Source: Streptacidiphilus jeojiense (GTDB lineage: Bacteria; Actinomycetota; Actinomycetes; Streptomycetales; Streptomycetaceae). Taken from it: a DNA stretch of 64,000 bases. This document shows, piece after piece, positions 45,505-53,054 of the stretch. Where the stretch lies: NCBI RefSeq assembly GCF_000719095.1, contig NZ_JOEH01000010.1, positions 228,206 through 292,205 of the forward strand, read 5' to 3'. Positions within the stretch are counted from its first letter, which is position 1, and each line of letters opens with the position of its first letter. The translations under genes were made by a program, and so were the position numbers. A model generated the notes under the pieces. It worked only from the letters and a program-made list of their open reading frames with translations. It ran no database searches and had not been told where the DNA came from.

Positions 45505-46620
45505 TTACTCCTCACCCGGTTCGCGCGGTGCGCTGACTGTGGTGCGGGGAGGGCGTCGCTGTGAGGAGCGACGGACGATCAGTTCGGTGGGCATCAGCTG
45601 CCCCTCGGGGGTGTCGGTGCCGGGGACCGGTCCGATGCCCTCGATGGCGTCGATGAGCAGGTTCACCACGGTGGTGCCGATGCGCTGCGGCTTGAGCGAG
45701 AGGGTGGTGATGGGCGGTTCGGTGGTGGCGTAGACGTCGCTCTCGCTGCAGCAGACCAGCAGCAGGTCCTCGGGCACCCGCAGCCCGTAGCGGCGGGCGG
45801 CGGCGAGCAGGTCGGTGCCGTTGGGGTCGAAGAGGCCGTACACGGCGTCGGGCCGGTCCGGGCGGGCCAGCAGTCGGTCGGCGGCGACGGCGCCCGCGCA
45901 GGGGTCGTGCGCCGGGTACTCCTCGTACAGCGGTTCCTGGCCGACCCGGTGGCACCAGCCGAGGTAGGCGTCGGTGCTCAGCCGGGTGTAGGTGTCGGTG
46001 CTGGTCCCGGTGAGCAGGCCGATCCGGCGGGCGCCGGCGGCGGCCAGGTGGTCCAGGATCTCCAGGACGGCGCTGGCGTGGTCGTTGTCGACCCAGGCGG
46101 TGACCGGGCAGTTGCCCGGTCTGCCGTCGCTGACCACCGGCAGGCCCTGCCGGTAGAGCTCGGCGACCATGGGGTCGTGGTCCGGCGGGTCGATCACCAC
46201 GGTGCCGTCCAGGGCGACATTGCCCCAGACGTCGTGGCGGGAGGTGGCCGGCAGGACCACCAGCGCGTAGCCGCGGGTGAGCGCGGCGGAGGTGGCTGCC
46301 CGGGCCATCTCCGCGAAGTAGGCGAACTCGGTGAAGGTGAAGGGTTCCTGGCCGTAGGTGGTGACGGTGAGACCGATCAGGCCGGAGCGCCCGGTGCGCA
46401 GGGTCCGCGCGGCTGCGGACGGGCGGTAGCCCAGCCGCTCGGCGACCTCGCGCACCTTGCTGCGGGTCTCGTCGGGGAGTCTGCCCTTGCCGTTGAGGGC
46501 ATCGGAGACGGTGGTGATGGACACCCCCGCCGCGGCGGCGACATCCCTGATCCCGGCACGCTCCATGCGCCGGGCGTGGGTGGGTCGCCGGCCGCTCTGG
46601 TTGGCTGCTGCTGCTGTCAT
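45505..46620 (-). CDS. LacI-family transcriptional regulator
   Basis: 371 aa. The N-terminal LacI headpiece is RDVAAAAGVSITTVSDALNG then KVREVAERLGYRPSAAARTL. The effector domain has the periplasmic-binding fold (RSGLIGLTVTTYGQEPFTFT; RRIGLLTGTSTDTYTRLSTD; AVYGLFDPNGTDLLAAARRY) and ends with PTELIVRRSS. The ligand is not predictable. ATG 46620 is the longest start; ATG 46566 (MERAGIRDVAA) would remove an 18-residue basic leader. It is divergent from the aminotransferase gene. Confidence 0.9.
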   Translation of the reverse strand: MTAAAANQSGRRPTHARRMERAGIRDVAAAAGVSITTVSDALNGKGRLPDETRSKVREVAERLGYRPSAAARTLRTGRSGLIGLTVTTYGQEPFTFTEFAYFAEMARAATSAALTRGYALVVLPATSRHDVWGNVALDGTVVIDPPDHDPMVAELYRQGLPVVSDGRPGNCPVTAWVDNDHASAVLEILDHLAAAGARRIGLLTGTSTDTYTRLSTDAYLGWCHRVGQEPLYEEYPAHDPCAGAVAADRLLARPDRPDAVYGLFDPNGTDLLAAARRYGLRVPEDLLLVCCSESDVYATTEPPITTLSLKPQRIGTTVVNLLIDAIEGIGPVPGTDTPEGQLMPTELIVRRSSQRRPPRTTVSAPREPGEE

Positions 46621-46774
46621 GTCTGACCGATCGTATGGCTCATCACCGTCAGTAGATGGGGGTCTGGGACGGTTTGTTGAAGATACGTTTCTCCATGAGC
46701 ATTTATGCCCTTTGCCCTTCCTGGGACGACCAGTTGGGTTCGTATACCTGCGTTTCCTGCATGGACTGCATGTG

Positions 46775-46831
46775 CCGCCGAGGAAGCCTCGGCGGACAGC
46801 GGGTGGAACATCTCACCCGCACGGGTGAGAT
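46775..46831. promoter_or_regulatory. Two hairpins in the lacI-aminotransferase spacer
   Basis: CCGCCGAGG-AAG-CCTCGGCGG (46775-46795) and ATCTCACCCG-CA-CGGGTGAGAT (46810-46831) are perfect inverted repeats in the 288-bp spacer. Either could be an operator for the LacI protein or a leader structure of the aminotransferase transcript, whose GTG lies 78 bp downstream. Confidence 0.5.
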
Positions 46832-46908
46832 ATCGCCGATCGGCTCGTATGGTGATCTCGACCGGGTGCACGGCGAGGTGCACGGCGTGATGTACGAAGG
46901 AAGACCAC

Positions 46909-48006
46909 GTGAGCGAGACTCCACAGCCGCAGCAGGGCCCCCGTCTGCGCGAGGCCCTGCGGGGCATTCCGGCCTACAAGCCGGGCAAGCCGGCCGCCGG
47001 CGGCGATGGCGCGCCCGCCTACAAGCTGTCCTCCAACGAGAACCCGTACCCGCCGCTGCCCGGCGTCCTGGAGGCCGCGGTCGCCGCCGCCGACAGCTTC
47101 AACCGCTACCCGGACATGGGCGTCAGCGCGCTGGTCGCCGAGCTCGCCCAGCGGTTCGGGGTGCCCGAGTCGCACATCGCCACCGGCACCGGCTCGGTCG
47201 GCGTGGCCCAGTCGCTGCTGCAGGCCACCTCGGGCCCGGGCGACGAGGTCGTCTACGCCTGGCGCTCGTTCGAGGCCTACCCGATCATCGTCCAGATCAG
47301 CGGTGCCACCTCGGTGCAGGTGCCGCTGACCGAGGAGGACGGGCACGACCTGGACGCCATGCTGGCGGCGGTCACCGAGCGCACCCGGCTGATCTTCGTC
47401 TGCAACCCCAACAACCCGACCGGGACCGCGGTCCGCCGGGACGAGCTGGAGCGCTTCCTGGACGCGGTACCGGCCGACGTCCTGGTGGTGCTGGACGAGG
47501 CCTACTGCGAGTTCGTCCGCGACGGCGAGGTGCCCAACGGCATCGACCTCTACCGCGACCGCCCCAATGTCTGCGTGCTGCGCACCTTCTCCAAGGCGTA
47601 CGGGCTGGCCGGGCTGCGGGTCGGCTTCGCCGTCGCGCACGAGCCGGTCGCCGCGGCGCTGCGGCAGACCGCTGTGCCGTTCGGCGTCAGCCAGCTGGCC
47701 CAGGACGCGGCGGTGGCCTCGCTGCGCGCCGAGCGGGAGCTGCTGCGACGGGTGGACGCGCTGGTCGACGAGCGCACCAGGGTGGTCGCCGCGCTCACCG
47801 CCCAGGGCTGGACGGTGCCGGACTCGCAGGCCAACTTCGTCTGGCTGCGGCTGGGTGAACGGACCCTGGAGTTCGCGGCGGCCTGCGAGGCGGCCGGCGT
47901 CGTGGTCCGGCCGTTCGCCGGGGAGGGCGTGCGGGTCAGCATCGGCGAGGTCGAGGCGAACGACCTGTTCGTGGAGACTGCCGGAGTGTTCCGCAAGGGC
48001 CTGTAG
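46909..48006 (+). CDS. Histidinol-phosphate/aromatic aminotransferase-type protein
   Basis: A 365-aa fold-type I PLP aminotransferase of the HisC family: [15 protein letters not shown] (substrate arm), [19 protein letters not shown] and the Schiff-base lysine in [16 protein letters not shown]. There is no his operon here, so it is probably the second paralogue (HisC2/phenylalanine aminotransferase type). GTG 46909 has AAGGAAG 6 bp upstream. It is divergent from lacI and precedes the MacAB cluster. Confidence 0.85.
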   Translation: MSETPQPQQGPRLREALRGIPAYKPGKPAAGGDGAPAYKLSSNENPYPPLPGVLEAAVAAADSFNRYPDMGVSALVAELAQRFGVPESHIATGTGSVGVAQSLLQATSGPGDEVVYAWRSFEAYPIIVQISGATSVQVPLTEEDGHDLDAMLAAVTERTRLIFVCNPNNPTGTAVRRDELERFLDAVPADVLVVLDEAYCEFVRDGEVPNGIDLYRDRPNVCVLRTFSKAYGLAGLRVGFAVAHEPVAAALRQTAVPFGVSQLAQDAAVASLRAERELLRRVDALVDERTRVVAALTAQGWTVPDSQANFVWLRLGERTLEFAAACEAAGVVVRPFAGEGVRVSIGEVEANDLFVETAGVFRKGL

Positions 48007-48145
48007 CCGTCCGACGCTTAGCAGGGGCCTGTCCGGAGATTAGGGGCTTGCTGGTAGCCGGAGGCCCCGGGGCGTCGCCGAAGGTAAGAATCGACGGCGC
48101 GCACAGGGGAGTTGGTCCGGGTTGTCGGTTTTGCGGCCGACGCGG

Positions 48146-48208
48146 CTGTCAGCAGACTCTCAGGAACCGTCCAGCGGATCGCTGGCAAGCCCGGCCAGAG
48201 TCCCGGCC
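48146..48208 (+). promoter_or_regulatory. Promoter of adaptor 1: 11-bp-phased CAG array
   Basis: CAG triplets start at 48150, 48161 and 48172, in exact 11-bp steps. A CAGAGT -10-like hexamer starts 24 bp after the third (48196) and ends 7 bp before the ATG. The same layout recurs without gaps at the second adaptor gene. There is no ribosome-binding site, so a leaderless transcript activated by an OmpR-type regulator is suggested. Confidence 0.55.
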
Positions 48209-49567
48209 ATGAAGGCGCTTCCACGACGGCGCAGGGCCGTCCTGCTCAACTCCCTGCTCGCGGTGGGTCTGTTGGCCGGGGCCGGGGCTGCCTACGCAGC
48301 CGTCGGGACCTCCTCCAGCACCAAGGCGAGCAGCAGCACCAGTACGACGGCGACCGTGGAGAAGGGCACCGTGCTCGCGACGGTGTCCGGCTCGGGGAGC
48401 CTGGTCTCGCCCTCGGACGCCGGTGACAGCTTCGTCACCGGCGGGACGGTCACCAAGGTCTACGTCCAGGCCGGTGACAAGGTCACCAAGGGCGAGGTAC
48501 TGGCCAAGGTCGACCCCACCGACGCCGACGCCACGCTGACCCAGGCCGAGGCGGCGCTGGTGTCGGCCAAGGCCAACCTGACCTCCGCCGAGGAGGGGAC
48601 GACCACCACCACGACGGTCGCCAGCACCTCGAACACCTCCAGCGGCTCCGGCGGTTCCTCCGGCGGCAGCGGGGGCTCCAGCGGCTCCACCGGTACCACC
48701 TCCGGTGCGACGCCCACCGCCACGGCCACCGCCACCACGAAGACCACCACCACGGTCAGCGCCAGCGCCGTGGCCTCCGCGAAGTCCGCGGTCACCCAGG
48801 CGGAGAACGCCGTCACCGCCGCGCAGACCGCGGTGGACGGCACCGTGCTGAAGGCCAGCGTCAGCGGCACCGTGGCCTCGGTGAGCAACAAGGTCGGCGA
48901 CACGGTCTCCAGCTCGGGCTCCAGCTCCGGCACCACCAGCACGAGCAGCAGCAGCTCGACCACGCCCACCGGCTTCGTGGTGATCACCAACCCCAGCGGG
49001 ATGCAGGTCACCGCGGACTTCTCGGAGACCGACGCGCTCAAGCTGAAGAAGAACCAGGGCGCCACGGTCACGCTCAACGCCGAGTCCAACACCACCCTGA
49101 ACGCCAAGGTCGTCTCGGTCAGCTCGCTGCCGGTCAGCTCCTCGTCGAGCACCGGCGGCAGCTCCAGCAGCGCGGTGGAGTACGAGGCGGTGCTGAAGAT
49201 CACCAGTGACACCAGCAATCTGCGCACCGGCCTCTCGGCCACGGTCGCGGTGGCCACCGGTGAGGCCGACAACGCGCTCTACCTGCCGACCGCGGCGGTG
49301 ACCGGCACCGGGACGACCCGGACGGTCCAGCTGATCAACGCCGACGGCAGCACCACCACCACCTCGGTGACCGTGGGCGTCGAGGGCACCAGCGGCATCC
49401 AGATCGTCAGCGGTCTGACCGAGGGTCAGAAGGTCAAGGAGACCACGGTCTCCACCTCCACCAACAACGGCTTCCCGGGCGGCGGCGCGGCAGGCGGCGG
49501 CTTCGGCGGCGGCGCCGGCGCGGCCGGCGGTGCCCGCGGTGGGGCCGCCGCCGGCGGTGGTAGGTGA
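48209..49567 (+). CDS. MacA/HlyD-type efflux adaptor, copy 1
   Basis: 452 aa. MKALPRRRRAVLLNSLLAVG gives a membrane anchor. A biotinyl-lipoyl half (ATVEKGTVLATVSGSGSL; VYVQAGDKVTKGEVLAKVDP) leads into a short helix (TQAEAALVSAKANLTSAEEG). The coiled-coil hairpin is interrupted at its tip by a Gly/Ser/Thr-rich linker of about 60 residues, then returns (SAKSAVTQAENAVTAAQTAV), followed by the second lipoyl half and a membrane-proximal domain. The C-terminus is Gly-rich. It couples the MacB-like permease to substrate outside the membrane. ATG 48209 aligns with copy 2; the stop overlaps the ATPase start (TGATG). Confidence 0.85.
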   Translation: MKALPRRRRAVLLNSLLAVGLLAGAGAAYAAVGTSSSTKASSSTSTTATVEKGTVLATVSGSGSLVSPSDAGDSFVTGGTVTKVYVQAGDKVTKGEVLAKVDPTDADATLTQAEAALVSAKANLTSAEEGTTTTTTVASTSNTSSGSGGSSGGSGGSSGSTGTTSGATPTATATATTKTTTTVSASAVASAKSAVTQAENAVTAAQTAVDGTVLKASVSGTVASVSNKVGDTVSSSGSSSGTTSTSSSSSTTPTGFVVITNPSGMQVTADFSETDALKLKKNQGATVTLNAESNTTLNAKVVSVSSLPVSSSSSTGGSSSSAVEYEAVLKITSDTSNLRTGLSATVAVATGEADNALYLPTAAVTGTGTTRTVQLINADGSTTTTSVTVGVEGTSGIQIVSGLTEGQKVKETTVSTSTNNGFPGGGAAGGGFGGGAGAAGGARGGAAAGGGR

Positions 49568-50466
49568 TGTCGCCCCTGCACTCGGCCCTGGCCAGGCGCA
49601 CCAAGGCCGACAAGGCCGCCCAGGCCGAGGCGGCCGCGCCCAAAGCCCGGCCGCCGGTCATCGCGGTGCGCCGGCTGGTCAAGTCGTACGGCTTCGGCGA
49701 CGCCGCGGTGCACGCGCTCCGCGGCCCCGAGGACCTGGAGGGCAACCCCCAGGGCGTCGACCTGACCATCACCGAGGGCGATTTCGTCGCCATCATGGGC
49801 AGTTCGGGCTCCGGGAAGTCGACGCTGATGAACATCCTGGGCTGCCTGGACGTCCCGACCTCCGGCCGCTACCTGCTGGACGGCATCGACGTCGGTTACC
49901 TGGACGAGCACCAGCTGTCGCTGGTCCGCAACCGCAAGATCGGGTTCATCTTCCAGTCCTTCAACCTGGTCCCGCGCACCACCGCGGTGGCCCAGGTCGA
50001 ACTCCCGCTCGCCTACGCGGGGGTGCGCAAGTCGGAGCGGCGGCGCCGGGCGATGGCGGCACTCACCCTGGTGGGTCTCGCGGACCGGGCGGACCACCGT
50101 CCCAATGAGCTCTCCGGCGGCCAGCAGCAGCGCGTGGCGGTCGCCCGGGCCCTGGTGACCAGCCCGGCGATGCTGCTGGCGGACGAGCCGACCGGCAACC
50201 TGGACAGCCGCTCCACCGACGACGTGCTGGCCATCGTCGACCGCCTCAACGCGGCCGGCCGCACCATCGTCCTGATCACCCACGAGGACGAGGTGGCCCG
50301 GCACGCCAAGCGGGTGGTCCGGCTGGTCGACGGCCAGATCTACGAGGACATCCGACAGGCCCCGGTGCACGGGCTGCCGCCGGCGCTGCTGGACCCGGTG
50401 GAGTTCGCCTCGCACACCCTGCACGTCCAGAACGTCAGGGCCAACGCGGTCGGAGGCGCCCGATGA
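49567..50466 (+). CDS. MacB-type ABC transporter ATPase, copy 1
   Basis: 299 aa. Walker A GSSGSGKST, Q-loop FQSFNLVPR, signature LSGGQQQRVAVARAL, Walker B MLLADEPTGNLDS and switch ITHEDEV are all intact. A ten-residue insertion (GPEDLEGNPQ) lies before GVDLTITEGDF compared with standard MacB/LolD ATPases. It energises the permease 50463-51518. ATG 49567 overlaps the adaptor stop and its own stop overlaps the permease ATG, so the three genes are translationally coupled. It is about 90% identical by eye to copy 2. Confidence 0.93.
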   Translation: MSPLHSALARRTKADKAAQAEAAAPKARPPVIAVRRLVKSYGFGDAAVHALRGPEDLEGNPQGVDLTITEGDFVAIMGSSGSGKSTLMNILGCLDVPTSGRYLLDGIDVGYLDEHQLSLVRNRKIGFIFQSFNLVPRTTAVAQVELPLAYAGVRKSERRRRAMAALTLVGLADRADHRPNELSGGQQQRVAVARALVTSPAMLLADEPTGNLDSRSTDDVLAIVDRLNAAGRTIVLITHEDEVARHAKRVVRLVDGQIYEDIRQAPVHGLPPALLDPVEFASHTLHVQNVRANAVGGAR

Positions 50467-51518
50467 ACCCCTTCCAGACCCTGCTCTTCGCCCTCGGCGG
50501 CCTGGCCGCCAACAAGATCCGGTCCCTGCTCACCATGCTCGGGGTGCTGATCGGCGTCGCCGCCGTGATCCTGCTGCTGGCCGTGGGCAACGGCTCCTCG
50601 GCGGCGGTCAAGGCGTCGATCACCTCGCTCGGCGCCAACTCACTGACCATCACCTCGGGCACCGGGAACAGCAGCACCTCCACCGCGACCAGCACCAAGC
50701 CGCTGACCGTCTCGGACGCCACGGCGCTGGCCGACACCACCAAGGCCCCCGACATCAAGAGCGTCGCGCCCGAGGTCAGCACCTCGGGGACGGCGATCTA
50801 CCAGGGCGTCTCGCACTCGGTCAGCTCCATCATCGGCACCTACACCGGGTACTTCGAGGCGACCAACAGCAAGGTCGACAAGGGCGACTACTTCAGCAAC
50901 GACGACATCCTGAACGACCGCAAGGTCGCGGTGATCGGCTCCACCACCGCCACCGACCTGTTCGGCACGGTCGACCCGGTCGGCAAGACCATCACCATCG
51001 GCAGCACCCCGTTCAAGGTGGTCGGAGTGCTGGCCACCAAGGGCAGCACCGGCCTGACCTCGTCCGACGACGTGGTGGTCGCACCGCTGACCACCGTGCA
51101 GAACGCCTTCACCGGCTTCGGCTCGCTGACCCAGATCGTGGTGGAGGCGACCTCCTCGTCCGCCATCACGGCGGCCACCAGCGAGATCAGCACCATCATG
51201 ATGAACCAGCACGGCATCACCAGCGCCACCGCGGCCGACTTCCAGATCAGCAGCGCGACCTCGCTGCTGAGCACCCAGGCCTCGACCAACAAGACCTTCA
51301 CGGTGCTGCTGGGGGCGGTGGCGGCGATCTCGCTGCTGGTCGGCGGGATCGGGATCACCAACATCATGCTGGTCACGGTCACCGAGCGGACGGTGATCAT
51401 GCCGGCCTCGGTCTGGGGCTCGTTCGGCATCGCCGTCGCCATCGGCCTGTTCTTCGGCAGCTACCCGGCCAACCGGGCGGCGAGCCTGCGGCCCATCGAG
51501 GCGCTGCGCCATGAGTGA
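50463..51518 (+). CDS. MacB-type ABC permease, copy 1, missing one membrane segment
   Basis: 351 aa. N-terminal helix (LLTMLGVLIGVAAVILLLAV), a large extracytoplasmic MacB core domain (about 45-265), then helix 2 (FTVLLGAVAAISLLVGGIGI with TNIMLVTVTERT) and the final helix (WGSFGIAVAIGLFFGSYPAN) plus RAASLRPIEALRHE. The conserved stretch that normally follows VTERT (REIGIR..., helix 3, about 50 residues) is absent; the frame stays open. The topology should be altered, so function is doubtful. The stop overlaps the next gene (ATGAGTGA). Confidence 0.8.
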   Translation: MNPFQTLLFALGGLAANKIRSLLTMLGVLIGVAAVILLLAVGNGSSAAVKASITSLGANSLTITSGTGNSSTSTATSTKPLTVSDATALADTTKAPDIKSVAPEVSTSGTAIYQGVSHSVSSIIGTYTGYFEATNSKVDKGDYFSNDDILNDRKVAVIGSTTATDLFGTVDPVGKTITIGSTPFKVVGVLATKGSTGLTSSDDVVVAPLTTVQNAFTGFGSLTQIVVEATSSSAITAATSEISTIMMNQHGITSATAADFQISSATSLLSTQASTNKTFTVLLGAVAAISLLVGGIGITNIMLVTVTERTVIMPASVWGSFGIAVAIGLFFGSYPANRAASLRPIEALRHE

Positions 51519-52239
51519 CGGCACCAAGGACGGCGCGAACGGCGCCGTGAACGACAGGCCCCATCACGGAGAGAGGACACCGACCATGGCTGCCAAGCAG
51601 TCCGAGGAACTCGCCACCACGGCCCGGGTACCGGTGGTCAACCTTCCGGTGCCCTACGAGGCCGGTTCCGCCGTGCCGGCGCTGCCCGGCGGCGAGGACC
51701 CGGAGGCGATCCTCGCCGAACCCCCGGACACCCGCGACATCAGCGCCGAACTGGCCGAACCCCCGCGCCGCAAGCTGCCGTTGCTCAGCATGCTGCTGTT
51801 CGCCGGCATGATCGCCGGACTGGGCTTCGCCGGCGGCGCCTACTACGAGAAGCAGAACCCGAGCAGCACCAGCACGGCCGGCGCCGGGTTCGCCCGCACC
51901 GGCGCGGCCCCCGGCGGGTTCAGCGCCGAGGGCGGTGCGGGCGGCGGGTTCGGCGGCGGCGCCCCCGGCGGTACCGGCGGCACCGGCACCGGCTCTTCCA
52001 CCAGTTCGACCTCCGGCACGGTGAAGCTGGTCGACGGCAGCACCGTCTACCTGACCACCAGCTCCGGGAGCGTGATCAAGGTGACGACCAAGAGCTCCAC
52101 CAAGGTGACCACGACCAAGACCGGCAAGACCACGGACCTGACCCCGGGTCAGACCGTGACGGTCGAGGGCACCACGGACAGCTCCGGCAGCGTCGCGGCG
52201 ACCACGGTCACCGAGGCCGCCCCGACGACTTCGGGCTGA
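51511..52239 (+). CDS. Membrane-anchored DUF5666-like protein, copy 1
   Basis: 242 aa. The cytoplasmic N-terminus carries EAILAEPPDTRDISAELAEP then PRRKLP directly before one helix (LSMLLFAGMIAGLGFAGGAY). A Gly-rich linker and a small beta domain follow (GTVKLVDGSTVYLTTSSGSV; GQTVTVEGTTDSSGSVAATT), the pattern of DUF5666. It is the fourth gene of the coupled unit. ATG 51511 overlaps the permease stop; ATG 51586 (MAAKQSEEL) with AGAGAGG upstream is an alternative. Function unknown; the shared cytoplasmic motif suggests contact with the transporter. Confidence 0.7.
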   Translation: MSDGTKDGANGAVNDRPHHGERTPTMAAKQSEELATTARVPVVNLPVPYEAGSAVPALPGGEDPEAILAEPPDTRDISAELAEPPRRKLPLLSMLLFAGMIAGLGFAGGAYYEKQNPSSTSTAGAGFARTGAAPGGFSAEGGAGGGFGGGAPGGTGGTGTGSSTSSTSGTVKLVDGSTVYLTTSSGSVIKVTTKSSTKVTTTKTGKTTDLTPGQTVTVEGTTDSSGSVAATTVTEAAPTTSG

Positions 52240-52260
52240 CGGCGGCCCCGGATGGAGGCG

Positions 52261-52839
52261 TCAGCCGGTCGCGCTGGGGGAGGGGCTGCTGCTCCTGGTC
52301 GGCAGCAGCACCTTGCAGGTCTTGTAGGCGGCCGCGGTCTTGGGGTCGGTGGTGTTCAGCGAGCGCAGGCCGTTCGCCGCCACGGTCACCCCGTGGTCCT
52401 TCATGCAGCTGGTGAACGCGGCCAGGTCGGTGCTGTTGAAGCCGCCGCCCTTGCCGCCGCCGAACCCCGCGGCGCCGCTCGGGCGGTCCGAGGCGCAGGC
52501 CTGGATCGCGGCCTGCGTGCTGGGGTTGGCCGAGGCACCGCCGAAGCCGAAGCCCCCGCCGCCGTAGCCGCCGCTGGGACGGACGCCGCTGGGCCTGGCA
52601 CCGCTGGGGAAGCCGCTCGGCCGGCCGCTCGCCCCGGCGCCGCCGGGTCGACCGCTGGGCAGGGTGACTCCGTGCTGGGACAGGCAGTTCCGGTACGCCG
52701 AGTCCTGGGCGCTGCCCGAGGCCGACGAGTTGGGCTGGGCCGAAGCGGCCGTGCCGGACGAGGAGCAGCCGGACAGCACCAGAGCGCCGAGGCTCAGGAC
52801 TCCGGCTGCCGCGAGGGCGCGAGGGTGGAGTGCGGTCAT
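52261..52839 (-). CDS. Secreted lipoprotein with paired cysteines
   Basis: 192 aa. Signal peptide with lipobox GALVLSGC (Cys25), then two related Cys modules separated by a Gly/Pro-rich linker: YRNCLSQHGVTLP with QACASD, and FTSCMKDHGV with YKTCKVLLP. The repeated C-x-x-HGV pattern suggests a duplicated disulfide-bonded binding unit, possibly for peptides or a metal. It lies between the two MacAB copies on the opposite strand, and its promoter carries the same 11-bp-phased CAG triplets, so it probably belongs to the same response. ATG 52839 fits the signal peptide. Confidence 0.75.
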   Translation of the reverse strand: MTALHPRALAAAGVLSLGALVLSGCSSSGTAASAQPNSSASGSAQDSAYRNCLSQHGVTLPSGRPGGAGASGRPSGFPSGARPSGVRPSGGYGGGGFGFGGASANPSTQAAIQACASDRPSGAAGFGGGKGGGFNSTDLAAFTSCMKDHGVTVAANGLRSLNTTDPKTAAAYKTCKVLLPTRSSSPSPSATG

Positions 52840-52902
52840 GACGCCAGACAGAACCGTACCGGGGTGGGGGACGCCTGGACGCCGTCTGGCAATTGCCTGT
52901 GA
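52840..52902 (-). promoter_or_regulatory. Promoter of the lipoprotein gene: CAG array on the minus strand
   Basis: On the minus strand CAG triplets (seen as CTG at 52897-52899, 52886-52888 and 52875-52877) are spaced exactly 11 bp apart. A TACGGT -10-like hexamer (52853-52858) follows, 18 bp before the ATG. This matches the arrays at both adaptor promoters. Confidence 0.5.
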
Positions 52903-52991
52903 GCCGGAGCGTAGCCGAGGACCGTAGCAGCCGGCTGGACGGCAGCTATGCGTTGTATGTCAGCTTATGGCTGCCCGGGCACGGCGTACGG

Positions 52992-53054
52992 CACACAGGG
53001 AACTCCCAGACCACTCGCAGAGCATGACAGGGCGACCGGGCCAGTCTGTGCGCC
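52992..53054 (+). promoter_or_regulatory. Promoter of adaptor 2: 11-bp-phased CAG array
   Basis: CAG starts at 52996, 53007 and 53018 (11-bp steps), with a fourth at 53028. A CAGTCT -10-like hexamer at 53042-53047 is followed by 7 bp to the ATG. Distances from the third CAG to the hexamer (24) and to the ATG (37) equal those at 48172-48209. Confidence 0.55.

Noticed and set aside
46695..46940. Cys-rich N-terminus (MSIYALCPSWDDQ...) of a plus-strand frame ahead of the aminotransferase
   Set aside because: It runs out of frame into the aminotransferase gene and has no ribosome-binding site; the Cys cluster is probably chance.
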